Below, piece by piece: positions 10,901 to 19,113 of a DNA stretch of 64,000 nucleotides (position 1 is the first letter of the stretch; the number at the start of each line of letters is the position of its first letter). A program made the translations under genes and the position numbers. The notes under the pieces were generated by a model that was given only the letters and a program-made list of their open reading frames with translations, did no database searches and was not told where the DNA came from. Origin of the DNA: JAXHUM01 sp034189325 (lineage in GTDB: Bacteria; Desulfobacterota; DSM-4660; Desulfatiglandales; Desulfatiglandaceae); contig JAXHUM010000054.1 in the NCBI GenBank assembly GCA_034189325.1, positions 124,001 through 188,000 of the forward strand. Reading direction: 5' to 3'.

Positions 10901-11543
10901 GGCGGCAAAACTCAAGCAATACGGATTCGAATCCCTCTGGCTGGATACGATCTGCCGTATGATCAGGCATGTCCTTGAAACGGCCCTTGATCCTGTCTCC
11001 TCAGACCTCAGGCTCTCGCGGATCCGGCGGGAGGATCGCCTGAATGAAATGGAGTTTTATTTTCCCCTCAAGAGAATTTCTCCTGAGATACTTGCCGAGA
11101 TATTTCAAATCCGGCCCTCCTCCAAGGCCCTCCATCGCTTTCCGGAATTTGTTGGCCAACTTCAATTCGCTCCTGCAAAAGGTTTTATGAGGGGTTTTAT
11201 CGACCTTGTATTCCAGTGGCAGGGACGTTTTTACCTGGTTGACTGGAAGTCGAATTTTCTGGGGACCACGATGGAGGACTACAGCCTCAACGCCCTATCC
11301 AGGGTGATGACCCGGGAGTATTATACTCTTCAATACCATCTCTATCTCCTGGCCCTTGACCAGTATCTGAGATCGCGAATGCCTGAATATCGTTATAAAG
11401 AACACTTTGGAGGGGTCTTTTATGTTTTTCTAAGGGGCGTTCGGCCCGAAGCGGGGCCGGATTTTGGAATCTACAGGGATAGGCCCCTGGAGGAAACCAT
11501 GGAATCATTGAGAGAGGGCCTCATAGAGCCAAATAGGGCCTGA
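7911..11543 (+). CDS. recB: Exodeoxyribonuclease V beta subunit (helicase-nuclease)
   Basis: 1210-residue UvrD-type 3'-5' helicase with a C-terminal nuclease; the motor and nuclease of RecBCD double-strand break repair. Walker A is QASAGTGKTFT at residues 21-31. Motif II is VDEFQDTDPVQYAIF, followed by GDPKQAIYSFRGADIF. The late helicase motif is VTVHKSKGLEFPVVF, then LLYVALTRAQ. The nuclease core near residues 1095-1115 is GFIDLVF followed by VDWKSNFLG, where E. coli has DYKSN; the catalytic Asp and Lys are kept. ATG overlaps the recC stop. An intact helicase and nuclease are predicted. Confidence 0.96.
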   Translation: MTIGKDFDLLHSPLEGTRLIQASAGTGKTFTLCGLYLRLVIEKAIPVDRILVVTFTEAATAELKERIRANLHAAIVAFQAGRAENDFLDSLVRAYEDSREAVRRLREGLQGFDQAAIYTIHGFCRRILQENAFESRSLFDTELVVEDEILKGEIIDDFWRRHFYAASPLFVNYALKRQWGPKGLLSFISNKISHPDLKVIPKSALNDSSCAQRGFTECFDAVSEAWPAVRQEVEHILLHSEGLKRNSYGRERIPAWMEAMDAYAASGGNDPDLFKGFEKFTSSTLKKASKKGYSPPDHPFFRHCETLKQRQAALKECFDTNLLHLKESLFGYMQEELEKRKEEKNIQFFDDLLIKVRRGITQKSGDLSGAVQMRFDAALVDEFQDTDPVQYAIFKSFFGRQNHILFLIGDPKQAIYSFRGADIFAYIRAADDIAWKETLKENWRSSPGLIEAVNALFSNVENPFLYQDIPFEPARPAQRRCHALLRLGKEAPPPFTLWYIDSDKHTGGTRPLSKRAAREMISRAVAAEISRLLLMGRKSRALIGDRPLVEEDIAVLVRTNAEARLMQQALSELRVPTVLFNAGHLFDSREALEVARVLAAMASPHKEGLVRAALATDLIGIQGEDLDRAVSEGSDWEDWLIRFRSYHDLWHDRGFIQMFRPFLFRENVLSRLMKFQDGERRNTNLMHLAEILHRVSVERNFESSGLLKWLVEQIVTPAQGEEDHLLRLESDEAAVRLVTVHKSKGLEFPVVFCPFMWGGSKSQSKEDVLFHDESDEWRLTLDLGSADRDRHRTLADQETLAENLRLLYVALTRAQSRCYLVWGRIKDAETSALAYLFHGSGAGEGKEIVSHTANAFRELESERIVEDLEKATATAGGAASVSEMPREPGQILARLEPLKTASYRFRSFSGVPNRAWRVTSFSSLTSGRSFADEAMDRDGMALEDRKGAIDPEETLENKESLDIFSFPRGTRAGTFLHEVFECLDFVQESEAAVRGLVAAKLKQYGFESLWLDTICRMIRHVLETALDPVSSDLRLSRIRREDRLNEMEFYFPLKRISPEILAEIFQIRPSSKALHRFPEFVGQLQFAPAKGFMRGFIDLVFQWQGRFYLVDWKSNFLGTTMEDYSLNALSRVMTREYYTLQYHLYLLALDQYLRSRMPEYRYKEHFGGVFYVFLRGVRPEAGPDFGIYRDRPLEETMESLREGLIEPNRA

Positions 11544-11562
11544 GTCGATTGAGGAGTCGTCC

Positions 11563-12861
11563 ATGAACATCCTGTTTTTCGTTATTGTTTTCATCGCCTT
11601 TGCCTCGGCTGGATGGCGTCAGCTCAACTGGATGCCTGACCATGGCGATGTTGCGCCCATGAAGGGCCTTTCAACGGCCATGGTGGAATCCGCTACCGGC
11701 TCGGTGGACCTGGCCCTGGGCCTGGTGGGCGTGATGACGCTTTTTTTGGGCTTGATGAAGGTTGCGGAGGCGGGCGGAATGCTCAGAATCCTCGCCCGCC
11801 TTATACGGCCCTTGATGGTCCGTCTCTTTCCCAATGTGCCGCCGGACCACCCTGCCATGGGAAGCATGATCCTGAATTTGTCGGCCAATGCCTTGGGGCT
11901 TGGAAACGCAGCCACTCCTTTCGGGGTCAGGGCCATGCAGGAGCTTGACAAGCTCAATGCCCGGCCGGGAACGGCAAGCGATTCGATGGTGCTGTTCCTC
12001 GCCATCAACACCTCCAGCGTCACCCTGTTGCCCACAGGGGTCATCGCCCTGCGAGCTGCGGCCGGCTCGACAGACCCTGCCGGTATCCTCCCGACGACCC
12101 TGTTTTCCACTCTCTGCTCCACCGTTGTCGCCGTACTTGCGGCCAAAACCTATGCTCGTTTTGTCAATAAGACATCTCCCCATGAAGGGGTGGCAACGAA
12201 ACAGGAGAATCCATCCGATTCTATACAAATAGAGGAAATGGAGAGAGACATCCCGACAAGCGGGTATCCCTTGTGGGTGAGCGGGATGGCCCTGTGTGCC
12301 TTCCTATCCTTGATCCCCCTGACGATGGTGTATGGTCATGCCATCTCTCCATGGATTATTCCCGGCCTCATGATCGGCTTCCTCGCCTTCGGGATCATCC
12401 GGAAGGTCCGGATTTACGAGGTCTTTGTCGACGGGGCCAAAGAGGGTTTTCAAGTTGCGATCAGGATCATTCCTTTTCTCGTGGCTATTCTTGTGGCCGT
12501 GGGCATGTTTCGCGCCAGTGGGGCTATGGAGACCATGGTCCAGGTGCTGGGGGTCTGGACCGAGAAGGTTGGCCTTCCTGCCGAGGCGCTCCCAATGGCG
12601 CTTTTACGACCACTCTCGGGATCAGGAGCCTACGGGATTATGGCGGCAATCATCAATGATCCCCTTGTCGGACCGGATAGCTATGTGGGCTACCTGGTTT
12701 CAACGCTCCAAGGCTCCACTGAGACAACTTTTTATGTCCTGGCGGTCTATTTCGGGGCCGTCCAAGTCAGGCGCATACGCCATGCCCTTCCGGCAGCCCT
12801 GACAGCCGATGTGGCGGGGATCGCCGCCGCAGTATTTATCTGCTCGATGCTCTACCGGTAG
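11563..12861 (+). CDS. Fused SpmA-SpmB (nucleoside-recognition/Gate domain) membrane protein
   Basis: Integral inner-membrane protein of 432 residues. The N-terminal half (1 to about 195) matches spore maturation protein A: NLSANALGLGNAATPFGVRAMQELDKLN and LFLAINTSSVTLLPTGVIALR. The C-terminal half (about 235-432) matches SpmB: IIPFLVAILVAVGMFRASGA and LRPLSGSGAYGIMAAIINDP, then STLQGSTETTFYVLAVYFG. A polar linker joins them near residues 200-225. Fused SpmAB is known in non-sporulating Gram-negatives, where the substrate is not established. GAGGAG lies 6 bp before the ATG. It begins 20 bp after recB and ends 66 bp before recD, so it is probably co-transcribed with them. Confidence 0.88.
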   Translation: MNILFFVIVFIAFASAGWRQLNWMPDHGDVAPMKGLSTAMVESATGSVDLALGLVGVMTLFLGLMKVAEAGGMLRILARLIRPLMVRLFPNVPPDHPAMGSMILNLSANALGLGNAATPFGVRAMQELDKLNARPGTASDSMVLFLAINTSSVTLLPTGVIALRAAAGSTDPAGILPTTLFSTLCSTVVAVLAAKTYARFVNKTSPHEGVATKQENPSDSIQIEEMERDIPTSGYPLWVSGMALCAFLSLIPLTMVYGHAISPWIIPGLMIGFLAFGIIRKVRIYEVFVDGAKEGFQVAIRIIPFLVAILVAVGMFRASGAMETMVQVLGVWTEKVGLPAEALPMALLRPLSGSGAYGIMAAIINDPLVGPDSYVGYLVSTLQGSTETTFYVLAVYFGAVQVRRIRHALPAALTADVAGIAAAVFICSMLYR

Positions 12862-12927
12862 AACAATATGACCCCCAGGGCCATGGAACCTTAGGATATA
12901 TGAGAATGTGCGAGGAGGGCTCTTTTG

Positions 12928-14745
12928 ATGATGCCATTTGAAAAATTCTTCTCAGACCTTGATATCCATTTTGCGAGGTTTATGGTAGGGCTTTCCCGGA
13001 AGGAGGATAACCAGGCCCTCTTACTCGGCGCGGCCCTTGCGAGCCGGGCCACCGGAGAGGGCCATGTGTGCGTTGATCTGGCGGAGGTGGAGCACGAACT
13101 CCTAATAGATGAAGCCCCCAGAGATGTTCAGGATCATTGTCCAAGTCTTTCTGAATGGATTTGCGAGCTCGAATCCTGTACCGTCATTGGCCGACCGGGA
13201 GAGTATAAGCCTTTGATATTGGATGATCGATCCAGGCTCTATCTTTACCGGTATTGGGAGTATGAACAGCACCTTGCCGACCGTATCAAGAAACGGGCGA
13301 CGGGAGAGATCGAAGATGTGGACCTCCAAGTCCTCGGTTCAGGCCTCTCACGGTTGTTTCCGCACCAAGAGTCGGGGACCGATTGGCAGAAGGTGGCGGC
13401 CTTTGCCTCTCTGACCAAAAGATACTGTGTGATTTCAGGGGGCCCTGGAACCGGAAAGAGTGTGCTTATCGCGAAAATACTGGACCTGATCATGGAACAG
13501 GACCGGGGCAAGGAGGTGCGGATCGCCCTGGCAGCGCCCACTGGTAAGGCGGCTGCCCGCCTGACAGAAGCCATGAGAACCGAGGGGGTGTCTCGATGGG
13601 GCAGTGGGAAAGAGGCGGTTGTCCCTCAGGCCTCTACCCTCCATCGGGTTCTGGGCCATGTCAAAGGCTCCCCTTACTTCCGTCACAACCGTGAAAACCC
13701 GCTTTCAGTCGATACGCTGGTTGTGGATGAGGCCTCCATGGTGGATCTGGCTCTCATGTCCAAGCTTATGGAGGCCCTTCCCCCCCATTGCAGGCTTATC
13801 CTCCTGGGGGATAAAGATCAACTGGCCTCGGTAGAGGCAGGAGCTGTGCTCGCCGATATCTGTGAGGCCTCTCACGTGGATCGGTTTTCTTCCTCTTTTT
13901 CGAAAAGATACCACCAGGTGACAGGTGAAACAATCGATAGTGATACCAATGACCGGGGCAGGTCGGTCATCATGGATTGCGTGGTTGAACTGAAAAAGAG
14001 CTATCGTTTTCCACAAGAGAGCGGTATCGGGAAAATGAGCCGCGCAATCAATAGAGGCGATGGGGATCTGGCCCTGTCTCTGCTGAAGGACGATACCTAT
14101 CAGGAGATCCAATGGAGAAAGCTTCCCACGACCGACCAGCTGTACAGGGAATTGAGGGGACCAGTCCTTGATGGCCTGAGACCCTTTCTTCAGGCTCAAG
14201 ACCCCGAAGAGGCCCTGTTTCTGTTCGGGAGGTTTTCCGTTCTTAGCGCCGTGAGGAGGGGGCCGTATGGTGTGTCCGCCTTGAATCGTGTCGTCGAGCG
14301 CATTCTTGAGGATGAAAACCTCATCCGTCGCGAAAAACCATGGTATCGTGGTCGCCCTGTTATGGTCACAACGAATGATTATGACCTTGGGCTTTATAAC
14401 GGCGACATCGGTGTCATCCTCCCCGATCCCCTATCAGAGGGCCGGCTACAGGTCTTTTTTTTATCTCCGGGAGGGGCGGTCCGGAAGTTTTCGCCCATCC
14501 GGCTTCCGGCCCATGAAACAGTATATGCCATGACCGTGCACAAGAGCCAGGGGTCGGAGTTTGATGAAGTCCTGTTGGTCCTGCCTGACAGGCCGTCTCC
14601 GGTACTGACCCGAGAGCTCATCTATACCGGTTTAACGAGGGCGAGAGAAAAGGTGAGTGTCTGGGGTCGGCCGTCGGTCTTTCTGTTCGGGGTGAGTCGG
14701 CGGACCCGGCGGAGATCCGGTCTGCGCGATGTGCTCCGGACCTAG
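12928..14745 (+). CDS. recD: Exodeoxyribonuclease V alpha subunit
   Basis: 605-residue superfamily 1B 5'-3' helicase, the fast motor of RecBCD. An N-terminal all-helical domain is followed by Walker A SGGPGTGKS near residue 170, APTGKAAARL, VVDEASMVDLALM, LLGDKDQLASVEAGAVLADI and a C-terminal AMTVHKSQGSEFDEVLLVLP. IYTGLTRAREKVSVWG completes motif VI. ATG 12928 is preceded at 8 bp by GAGGAGGG; TTG 12925 is less likely. It is separated from recB by spmAB. The size and N-terminal domain favour RecD over RecD2. Confidence 0.95.
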   Translation: MMPFEKFFSDLDIHFARFMVGLSRKEDNQALLLGAALASRATGEGHVCVDLAEVEHELLIDEAPRDVQDHCPSLSEWICELESCTVIGRPGEYKPLILDDRSRLYLYRYWEYEQHLADRIKKRATGEIEDVDLQVLGSGLSRLFPHQESGTDWQKVAAFASLTKRYCVISGGPGTGKSVLIAKILDLIMEQDRGKEVRIALAAPTGKAAARLTEAMRTEGVSRWGSGKEAVVPQASTLHRVLGHVKGSPYFRHNRENPLSVDTLVVDEASMVDLALMSKLMEALPPHCRLILLGDKDQLASVEAGAVLADICEASHVDRFSSSFSKRYHQVTGETIDSDTNDRGRSVIMDCVVELKKSYRFPQESGIGKMSRAINRGDGDLALSLLKDDTYQEIQWRKLPTTDQLYRELRGPVLDGLRPFLQAQDPEEALFLFGRFSVLSAVRRGPYGVSALNRVVERILEDENLIRREKPWYRGRPVMVTTNDYDLGLYNGDIGVILPDPLSEGRLQVFFLSPGGAVRKFSPIRLPAHETVYAMTVHKSQGSEFDEVLLVLPDRPSPVLTRELIYTGLTRAREKVSVWGRPSVFLFGVSRRTRRRSGLRDVLRT

Positions 14746-14755
14746 GAGGGGTGGG

Positions 14756-15703
14756 TCACTCGAATTCCTCTGATTCTTCCGATGGATAAAAAAGGTCTAA
14801 TTTGTCCTCCTCAAGCTCATTAGGATCGGTTGCAAGAAGAACGCGCTCCGCATTGGCACGGAAGAGCTGTGCCCTCCTTTCGAGATCCGCCAGTTTCTCC
14901 AACACCCCATGATTTCGCAAAAGAGTCTTGATGTTGTGAAAAAGGGTCTCGCTTCCGTAGAGGAGGGTCCCCTCTTGCAGGATCTTACAGGCGACCATGT
15001 TCCTGAAGGAAGTGAAACGCACCTGCTCAAGGACGCGATCCGGCTTCTTCACGATGTAGTCGATCTCTTCCCTTATATGAGGCGTCATGAGGAGCTTGCA
15101 TTTCTCCTGATAGAGGGCATGGTCGATCCTCTTCACGAGATCTTCCGGGAAGTCTTCATCGACAATAACGACAAGGTCCATGTCGGACCCGTTGACCATT
15201 TTTTTTGTGCTTCTTTCCGGCCGAGGCACATCATGTGCCATGTTGTAGGCAATATCCCCGCCAATGATAAAACAGGCCCCTTCTTTGAGGGGCAGTTCCG
15301 TTGACAGGCGATCGGAGAGGCCGGAGACGATTTGATAGGCCAGTTCACCCTTGGCCCGACTTATCTCTTCAATGCGGGCGGCCAGGTCTTTGCTCCTCTG
15401 TTCTAGGAGGCCGGGGTCCTCCGGCAGTCCGATAAGGGAGTAGGTCAAGAATTCTCTCCAAATCGATGGGGAAAGACGGGCGAAACCCTCTATCCGACGA
15501 TCCAGCCTCAAATACCGCCTGCCGATATTATGGATGACCAGATTCTCAGAGATGTTACATGTCCGCCATAGGGTAAGGGCTTCGCCGCCTACCTCCTCCC
15601 ACGCATCTGAACCGGTAAGGGGTCCTCTGCGCGCTATGAGCCTGACGATTCTTTTTTCCATCCAAAAGCCGTCCGTCAATGAGAAATCATATGCCGGACC
15701 CAC
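14756..15703 (-). CDS. Nucleotidyltransferase-like protein, function unknown
   Basis: 315 residues, about 45 of them upstream of the first clear motif. The middle has FIIGGDIAYNMAHDV, then GSDMDLVVIVDED about 20 residues later. This G-G/S...D-x-D arrangement is what the nucleotidyltransferase superfamily uses to bind Mg-NTP, but the spacing is longer than in MNT toxins and I could not assign a family. The N-terminal region looks like a winged-helix (EKRIVRLIARRGPLTGSDAWEEV), and the C-terminus is helical and acidic. The start at 15703 is GTG, 9 bp after the preceding minus-strand gene; ATG 15661 is an alternative. It is likely co-transcribed with the two DUF2889 genes and convergent with recD. 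Confidence 0.6.
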   Translation of the reverse strand: MGPAYDFSLTDGFWMEKRIVRLIARRGPLTGSDAWEEVGGEALTLWRTCNISENLVIHNIGRRYLRLDRRIEGFARLSPSIWREFLTYSLIGLPEDPGLLEQRSKDLAARIEEISRAKGELAYQIVSGLSDRLSTELPLKEGACFIIGGDIAYNMAHDVPRPERSTKKMVNGSDMDLVVIVDEDFPEDLVKRIDHALYQEKCKLLMTPHIREEIDYIVKKPDRVLEQVRFTSFRNMVACKILQEGTLLYGSETLFHNIKTLLRNHGVLEKLADLERRAQLFRANAERVLLATDPNELEEDKLDLFYPSEESEEFE

Positions 15704-15712
15704 TAGGACCCG

Positions 15713-16171
15713 TCAACGGGACCTGGCCAAGCAGCCGGCTTCTATCTCCGGGTGGTCCTTGACCCATTGAGAGCAAAACTGCTGTTGATCCAAAGCCGGA
15801 TCTGCCTTGAGGGCCCCTTCAAGGTCCTTTGCCATACGCGCTTGATCAAAGCTTCGGCCGCATTCTATCAGAATTTCAGCAAAATGCTCACATCCCTTTC
15901 GGCCGATGTTTTTCATCAGCCTATATTCCCATTTTTCTTCTCGAAGGTTTATTCCGACGGCATTCTGGAGCACATCCACTGCTTCGGTGCAGACAGGGTT
16001 GGTATAACGCTTCATCCAACCCTCGATGGAGACGATCTCTCCTTTGGGGACGTTGACATCCAAATGTATTTCCATCCCGTAGATGTGGTCTTCCTGAATG
16101 CCATTGATTCTTATGGTGTCACTGTCAATGAGCTCAGCGCCCACGATTTGAGTTCGACTTAACGTGATCAT
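15713..16171 (-). CDS. DUF2889 family protein (first of a tandem pair in sequence order)
   Basis: About 152 residues. The opening TLSRTQIVGAELIDSDTIRI, a cysteine in NPVCTEAVDVLQNAVGINL and a later IGRKGCEHFAEIL reproduce the DUF2889 pattern of a Cys, a G-x-x-hydrophobic helix and a late Gly-Cys-x-hydrophobic motif. ATG 16171 has GGAGG 5 bp upstream and is preferred over ATG 16189, which overlaps the stop of the preceding gene as ATGA. The function of the family is unknown. It is a diverged paralogue of the next gene upstream (16186-16668). Confidence 0.6.
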   Translation of the reverse strand: MITLSRTQIVGAELIDSDTIRINGIQEDHIYGMEIHLDVNVPKGEIVSIEGWMKRYTNPVCTEAVDVLQNAVGINLREEKWEYRLMKNIGRKGCEHFAEILIECGRSFDQARMAKDLEGALKADPALDQQQFCSQWVKDHPEIEAGCLARSR

Positions 16172-16185
16172 GCTTGCCTCCCTAA

Positions 16186-16668
16186 TCAAAAACCTTTCAT
16201 TACAGGACTGTTTTCACCGAAAACCACGCAACTACCCGCCATCCTCGGATTCGCCTTTACCATGGCCCTAGACCCTTCAATCTTTTGATCGGGACCGGCA
16301 TAATCGTTCGGTTTAAGGTTGGGACGGGTGAAGTGTAATATGACGGCGTTTGCAGACTCCAGCACGGCCTGGGTCAGGACTTTGCAGCCTTGCGGTCCGC
16401 CCAGCAAGCCGTCGGCAATCTTTCTAAGGCCGGCTCCCACGCGAATACCTGTTGATTTTTTAATGAGTTCAAGGGCGGCGGAGCATTCTTGATGAGGCAT
16501 GCGCCTCAGGTCCGCCTCTGCCTCGACAATCTCCAGATCAGGTGGTTTCACTTTCAATATGACCTCAATGTCCATTAGGCTGTCTCTGAGCTTCCAGAAA
16601 ACGTTCAGGCTGCCATCAGGTAGGGGTTCTACTTCAACTATCTTGTTTCTCATGAAATCCAGTATCAT
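16186..16668 (-). CDS. DUF2889 family protein (promoter-proximal paralogue)
   Basis: 160 residues. This copy fits the DUF2889 family well: IVEAEADLRRMPHQECSAAL, then GIRVGAGLRKIADGLLGG and GCKVLTQAVLESANAVI, which carry the conserved cysteines and the Leu-Gly-Gly...Gly-Cys segment. ATG 16668 has AGGAGGG just upstream. It is the first gene of the minus-strand operon DUF2889-DUF2889-nucleotidyltransferase. No enzymatic motif is visible and no biochemical role is known. Confidence 0.7.
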   Translation of the reverse strand: MILDFMRNKIVEVEPLPDGSLNVFWKLRDSLMDIEVILKVKPPDLEIVEAEADLRRMPHQECSAALELIKKSTGIRVGAGLRKIADGLLGGPQGCKVLTQAVLESANAVILHFTRPNLKPNDYAGPDQKIEGSRAMVKANPRMAGSCVVFGENSPVMKGF

Positions 16669-16735
16669 TCTTGCCCTCCTTTCTACCTCTGTTGTGCTGT
16701 GATTTTGAAAAGAAAAATCAGTTCATGGCCGGTGT

Positions 16736-16944
16736 CATATCCTTCCCCATCTCCACTTTAAAACAGGGGCAACGCAGGCGACGTGTGGGATCTAGGTATA
16801 CAGTTAAGAGGAGATGCCCCTGCCCATCAGAAGGATGGGGCCGTGCCTCCCGATACCCAATACAGAAGGTCCTTCAATCATAGAACCTTGCCAAATGAGA
16901 TGTCAATGCCCTTAAGGTTCCGGAGTCGGCGTGATAGGGATATG
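16736..16944. ncRNA. Possible structured RNA upstream of ffh
   Basis: This gene-free stretch contains a series of nested complementary segments that could fold into a rod of about 200 nt: 16736-16742 with 16938-16944 (CATATCC/GGATATG), 16748-16753 with 16897-16902, 16768-16772 with 16888-16892, 16788-16792 with 16868-16872, 16795-16799 with 16853-16857, 16808-16811 with 16846-16849, and an apical hairpin 16823-16828/16834-16839. An alternative 8-bp helix (16764-16771 with 16815-16822) competes with the middle ones. A bulged rod of this size resembles 6S RNA in outline. I see neither its conserved sequence blocks nor the GGAA loop of SRP RNA, and the strand is undetermined. Some of these short helices are expected by chance. 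Confidence 0.22.
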
Positions 16945-17137
16945 TTTCAGCAAAGGAGTTGTCTTAGGGATAGGGATGATTAAATTAAACTGTGAGGGGT
17001 AAAAATGCCGTCAAGATGGAAACAGAGGCGGATTTCTCTAGGTATCATAGAGAAGGGCCGGATAGATGCGATTATCGTTGACATGATGATACGGATTCTA
17101 TTAAATTAGAAGTTTAGCTCAAAAAGGGTCGCTTTTG

Positions 17138-18463
17138 ATGTTTGAGAATCTGACGGACAAATTAAACGGCGTATTCAAAAAGATAACCAGCCGGGGCAGG
17201 CTCAGTGAATCACATGTACAGGAAGCCCTTAGAGAAGTTCGTTTAGCTCTTCTTGAGGCGGATGTCAATTATAAAGTGGTCAAGGGACTGATCGCGGACA
17301 TCCATGAGAGGGCTGTCGGTCAGGATGTACTCCAGAGCCTTACGCCGGGCCAGCAGATTATTAAAATCGTCGATGAAGAGCTGACGCGACTAATGGGGGA
17401 AGTCTCCCAGGGACTGAAGCTGGTGGGAAGGACGCCCCATACGGTCATGCTTGTCGGGCTTCAAGGTTCAGGCAAGACAACGACGGCCGCCAAGCTTGCC
17501 GGTTTTTTGCGCAAACAGGGAAGGCATCCCTATCTCGTGCCTGCGGACATATACAGACCTGCTGCTGTTGACCAGTTGACCAAGCTTGGGGCACAGATCA
17601 AGGTCCCGGTGTATCCCACTGCCGAAGGACAAAAGCCGGAAAGGGCTTGCGTGGACGCCCTTTCAAAAGCAGGGGGAGAGGGCGCCGATGTCCTGATTCT
17701 GGACACAGCTGGTCGCTTGCACATCAATGAGTCCCTCATGTCGGAGATCGTGAGGATTAAAGAAAAGGTCCAACCGAATGAAATTCTTCTGGTGGCCGAC
17801 GCCATGACCGGTCAGGATGCCGTGACGGTGGCCAAAGAATTTGATGCCGCCGTTGGCATTACAGGCGTGATTCTCTCGAAAATGGAGGGGGATGCCCGGG
17901 GAGGCGCGGCTTTATCGATCCGAGCGGTTATTGATAAGCCGATCAAGTTTATTGGCGTGGGAGAGAAGATCGACGCCCTTGAGCCTTTTCATCCTGATAG
18001 GATGGCCTCCCAAATATTGGGAATGGGAGATGTGCTTTCCCTGGTCGAAAAAGCCGAGGCGGAATTCGATCAGAAGGAGGCGGCAAAACTTGAAAAGAAG
18101 ATCCGGAAAAGCCAATTCGACCTGGAGGATTTTCAGGCTCAGTTGAAGCAGATGAAAAAGTTGGGTTCCCTGGAGCAGATTCTGGGCATGTTGCCTGGAA
18201 TGGGTCAGCTCAAGAAGCTGAAACAACTAAAGCCGGATGAGCAAGAGCTTGCCAAAATTGAAGCTGTCATTAATTCGATGACTAAAGAAGAGAGGCGGCA
18301 TTATAGGATAATCAATGGAAGTAGGAGGAGGAGGATCGCGCGGGGCAGTGGGACTACGGTTCAAGATGTGAATCGTTTGTTGAAGAACTTCGCCCAGACG
18401 AAAAAGATGATGGAACGTTTTGCCAAGAAGGGTCGATTAGACATGCCCTCTTTCTTCGGGTGA
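17138..18463 (+). CDS. ffh: Signal recognition particle protein Ffh
   Basis: GTPase that binds signal sequences with SRP RNA and docks on FtsY. N domain: MFENLTDKLNGVFKKI. G domain: GLQGSGKTTTAAKLAGF, DIYRPAAVDQL, LDTAGRLHINESLM and GVGEKIDALEPFHPDRMASQ. M domain: methionine-rich KKLGSLEQILGMLPGMGQ and INGSRRRRIARGSGTTVQDV. The guanine-specificity motif reads SKMEGD where most Ffh have TKxDGD, a conservative Asp to Glu change. ATG 17138 is the start; TTG 17135 directly before it is unlikely. It opens the plus-strand ribosome and secretion cluster. Confidence 0.97.
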   Translation: MFENLTDKLNGVFKKITSRGRLSESHVQEALREVRLALLEADVNYKVVKGLIADIHERAVGQDVLQSLTPGQQIIKIVDEELTRLMGEVSQGLKLVGRTPHTVMLVGLQGSGKTTTAAKLAGFLRKQGRHPYLVPADIYRPAAVDQLTKLGAQIKVPVYPTAEGQKPERACVDALSKAGGEGADVLILDTAGRLHINESLMSEIVRIKEKVQPNEILLVADAMTGQDAVTVAKEFDAAVGITGVILSKMEGDARGGAALSIRAVIDKPIKFIGVGEKIDALEPFHPDRMASQILGMGDVLSLVEKAEAEFDQKEAAKLEKKIRKSQFDLEDFQAQLKQMKKLGSLEQILGMLPGMGQLKKLKQLKPDEQELAKIEAVINSMTKEERRHYRIINGSRRRRIARGSGTTVQDVNRLLKNFAQTKKMMERFAKKGRLDMPSFFG

Positions 18464-18576
18464 GTGTCAATCGGCGTTTCATGTCGATTGGCGTGTCTAG
18501 GTTTTTGGTCTTGGGAGGTGAGGTGAATCGAGCGGACCTTTAACATTAATTGTAAGTGAGGGGGTGATAGACGAAT

Positions 18577-18840
18577 ATGGCAGTTAAGATTAGGTTGGCA
18601 AGAATGGGCGCGAAAAAGAAACCGTTTTATCGGTTGGTAGCAGCTGATTCTAAGGCGCCACGTGATGGTAAATTTATAGAAATATTAGGCTATTATGATC
18701 CGATGAAGGACCCTGCGGATGTAAACATCCATGAAGAGAAAACGAAATACTGGCTTGGGCAAGGGGCGGTTGTGACCGAATCGGCGAAAAGTCTTTTGAA
18801 AAGCCAAGGTTTGATGAAGTCTTATCCAGCAGCCCATTGA
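18577..18840 (+). CDS. rpsP: 30S ribosomal protein S16
   Basis: 87-residue S16. MAVKIRLARMGAKKKPFYRL with VAADSKAPRDGKFIEILGYY is the family opening. An AGGGGGTGAT ribosome binding site precedes the ATG. It is the first gene of the classical rpsP-khpA-rimM-trmD-rplS order, 113 bp after ffh, which leaves room for its own promoter, although I see no convincing one. Confidence 0.98.
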   Translation: MAVKIRLARMGAKKKPFYRLVAADSKAPRDGKFIEILGYYDPMKDPADVNIHEEKTKYWLGQGAVVTESAKSLLKSQGLMKSYPAAH

Positions 18841-18880
18841 CAAGATGTAGATGTGAAATCAGACACGGAGGATATTTGAT

Positions 18881-19111
18881 ATGAAGGATCTGATCGCGTA
18901 CATCGCCAAAGCGCTAGTTGATAAGCCGGAAGAGGTCGGGGTCACCGAGGTCGAGGGGAAACAGACCTCTGTTATTGAACTTAAAGTTGCCAAAGAAGAC
19001 TTAGGTAAGGTGATAGGAAAACAGGGCCGGACCGCGCGAGCAATGAGGACGATTCTCAGTGCGGCCTCCACAAAGATAAATAAGCGATCGGTTTTAGAGA
19101 TTATCGAATAG
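18881..19111 (+). CDS. khpA: KH-domain RNA-binding protein KhpA
   Basis: 76-residue type II KH domain. The RNA-binding loop is GKQG inside LGKVIGKQGRTARAMRTIL. GGAGG stands shortly before the ATG. KhpA proteins pair with KhpB/Jag and bind many RNAs; in this position, between rpsP and rimM, they are conserved in many phyla. It is followed after 2 bp by rimM. Confidence 0.95.
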   Translation: MKDLIAYIAKALVDKPEEVGVTEVEGKQTSVIELKVAKEDLGKVIGKQGRTARAMRTILSAASTKINKRSVLEIIE

Positions 19112-19113
19112 CC

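Noticed and set aside
16736..16944. SRP (4.5S) RNA next to ffh
   Set aside because: The conserved GGAA tetraloop and the flanking helix 8 sequence are absent, so only an unnamed structured RNA is proposed.
18468..18490. Hairpin CAATCG...CGATTG after ffh as a terminator
   Set aside because: Only 6 bp with an 11-nt loop and no adjacent T-run; the downstream genes look co-transcribed or separately started, not terminated here.
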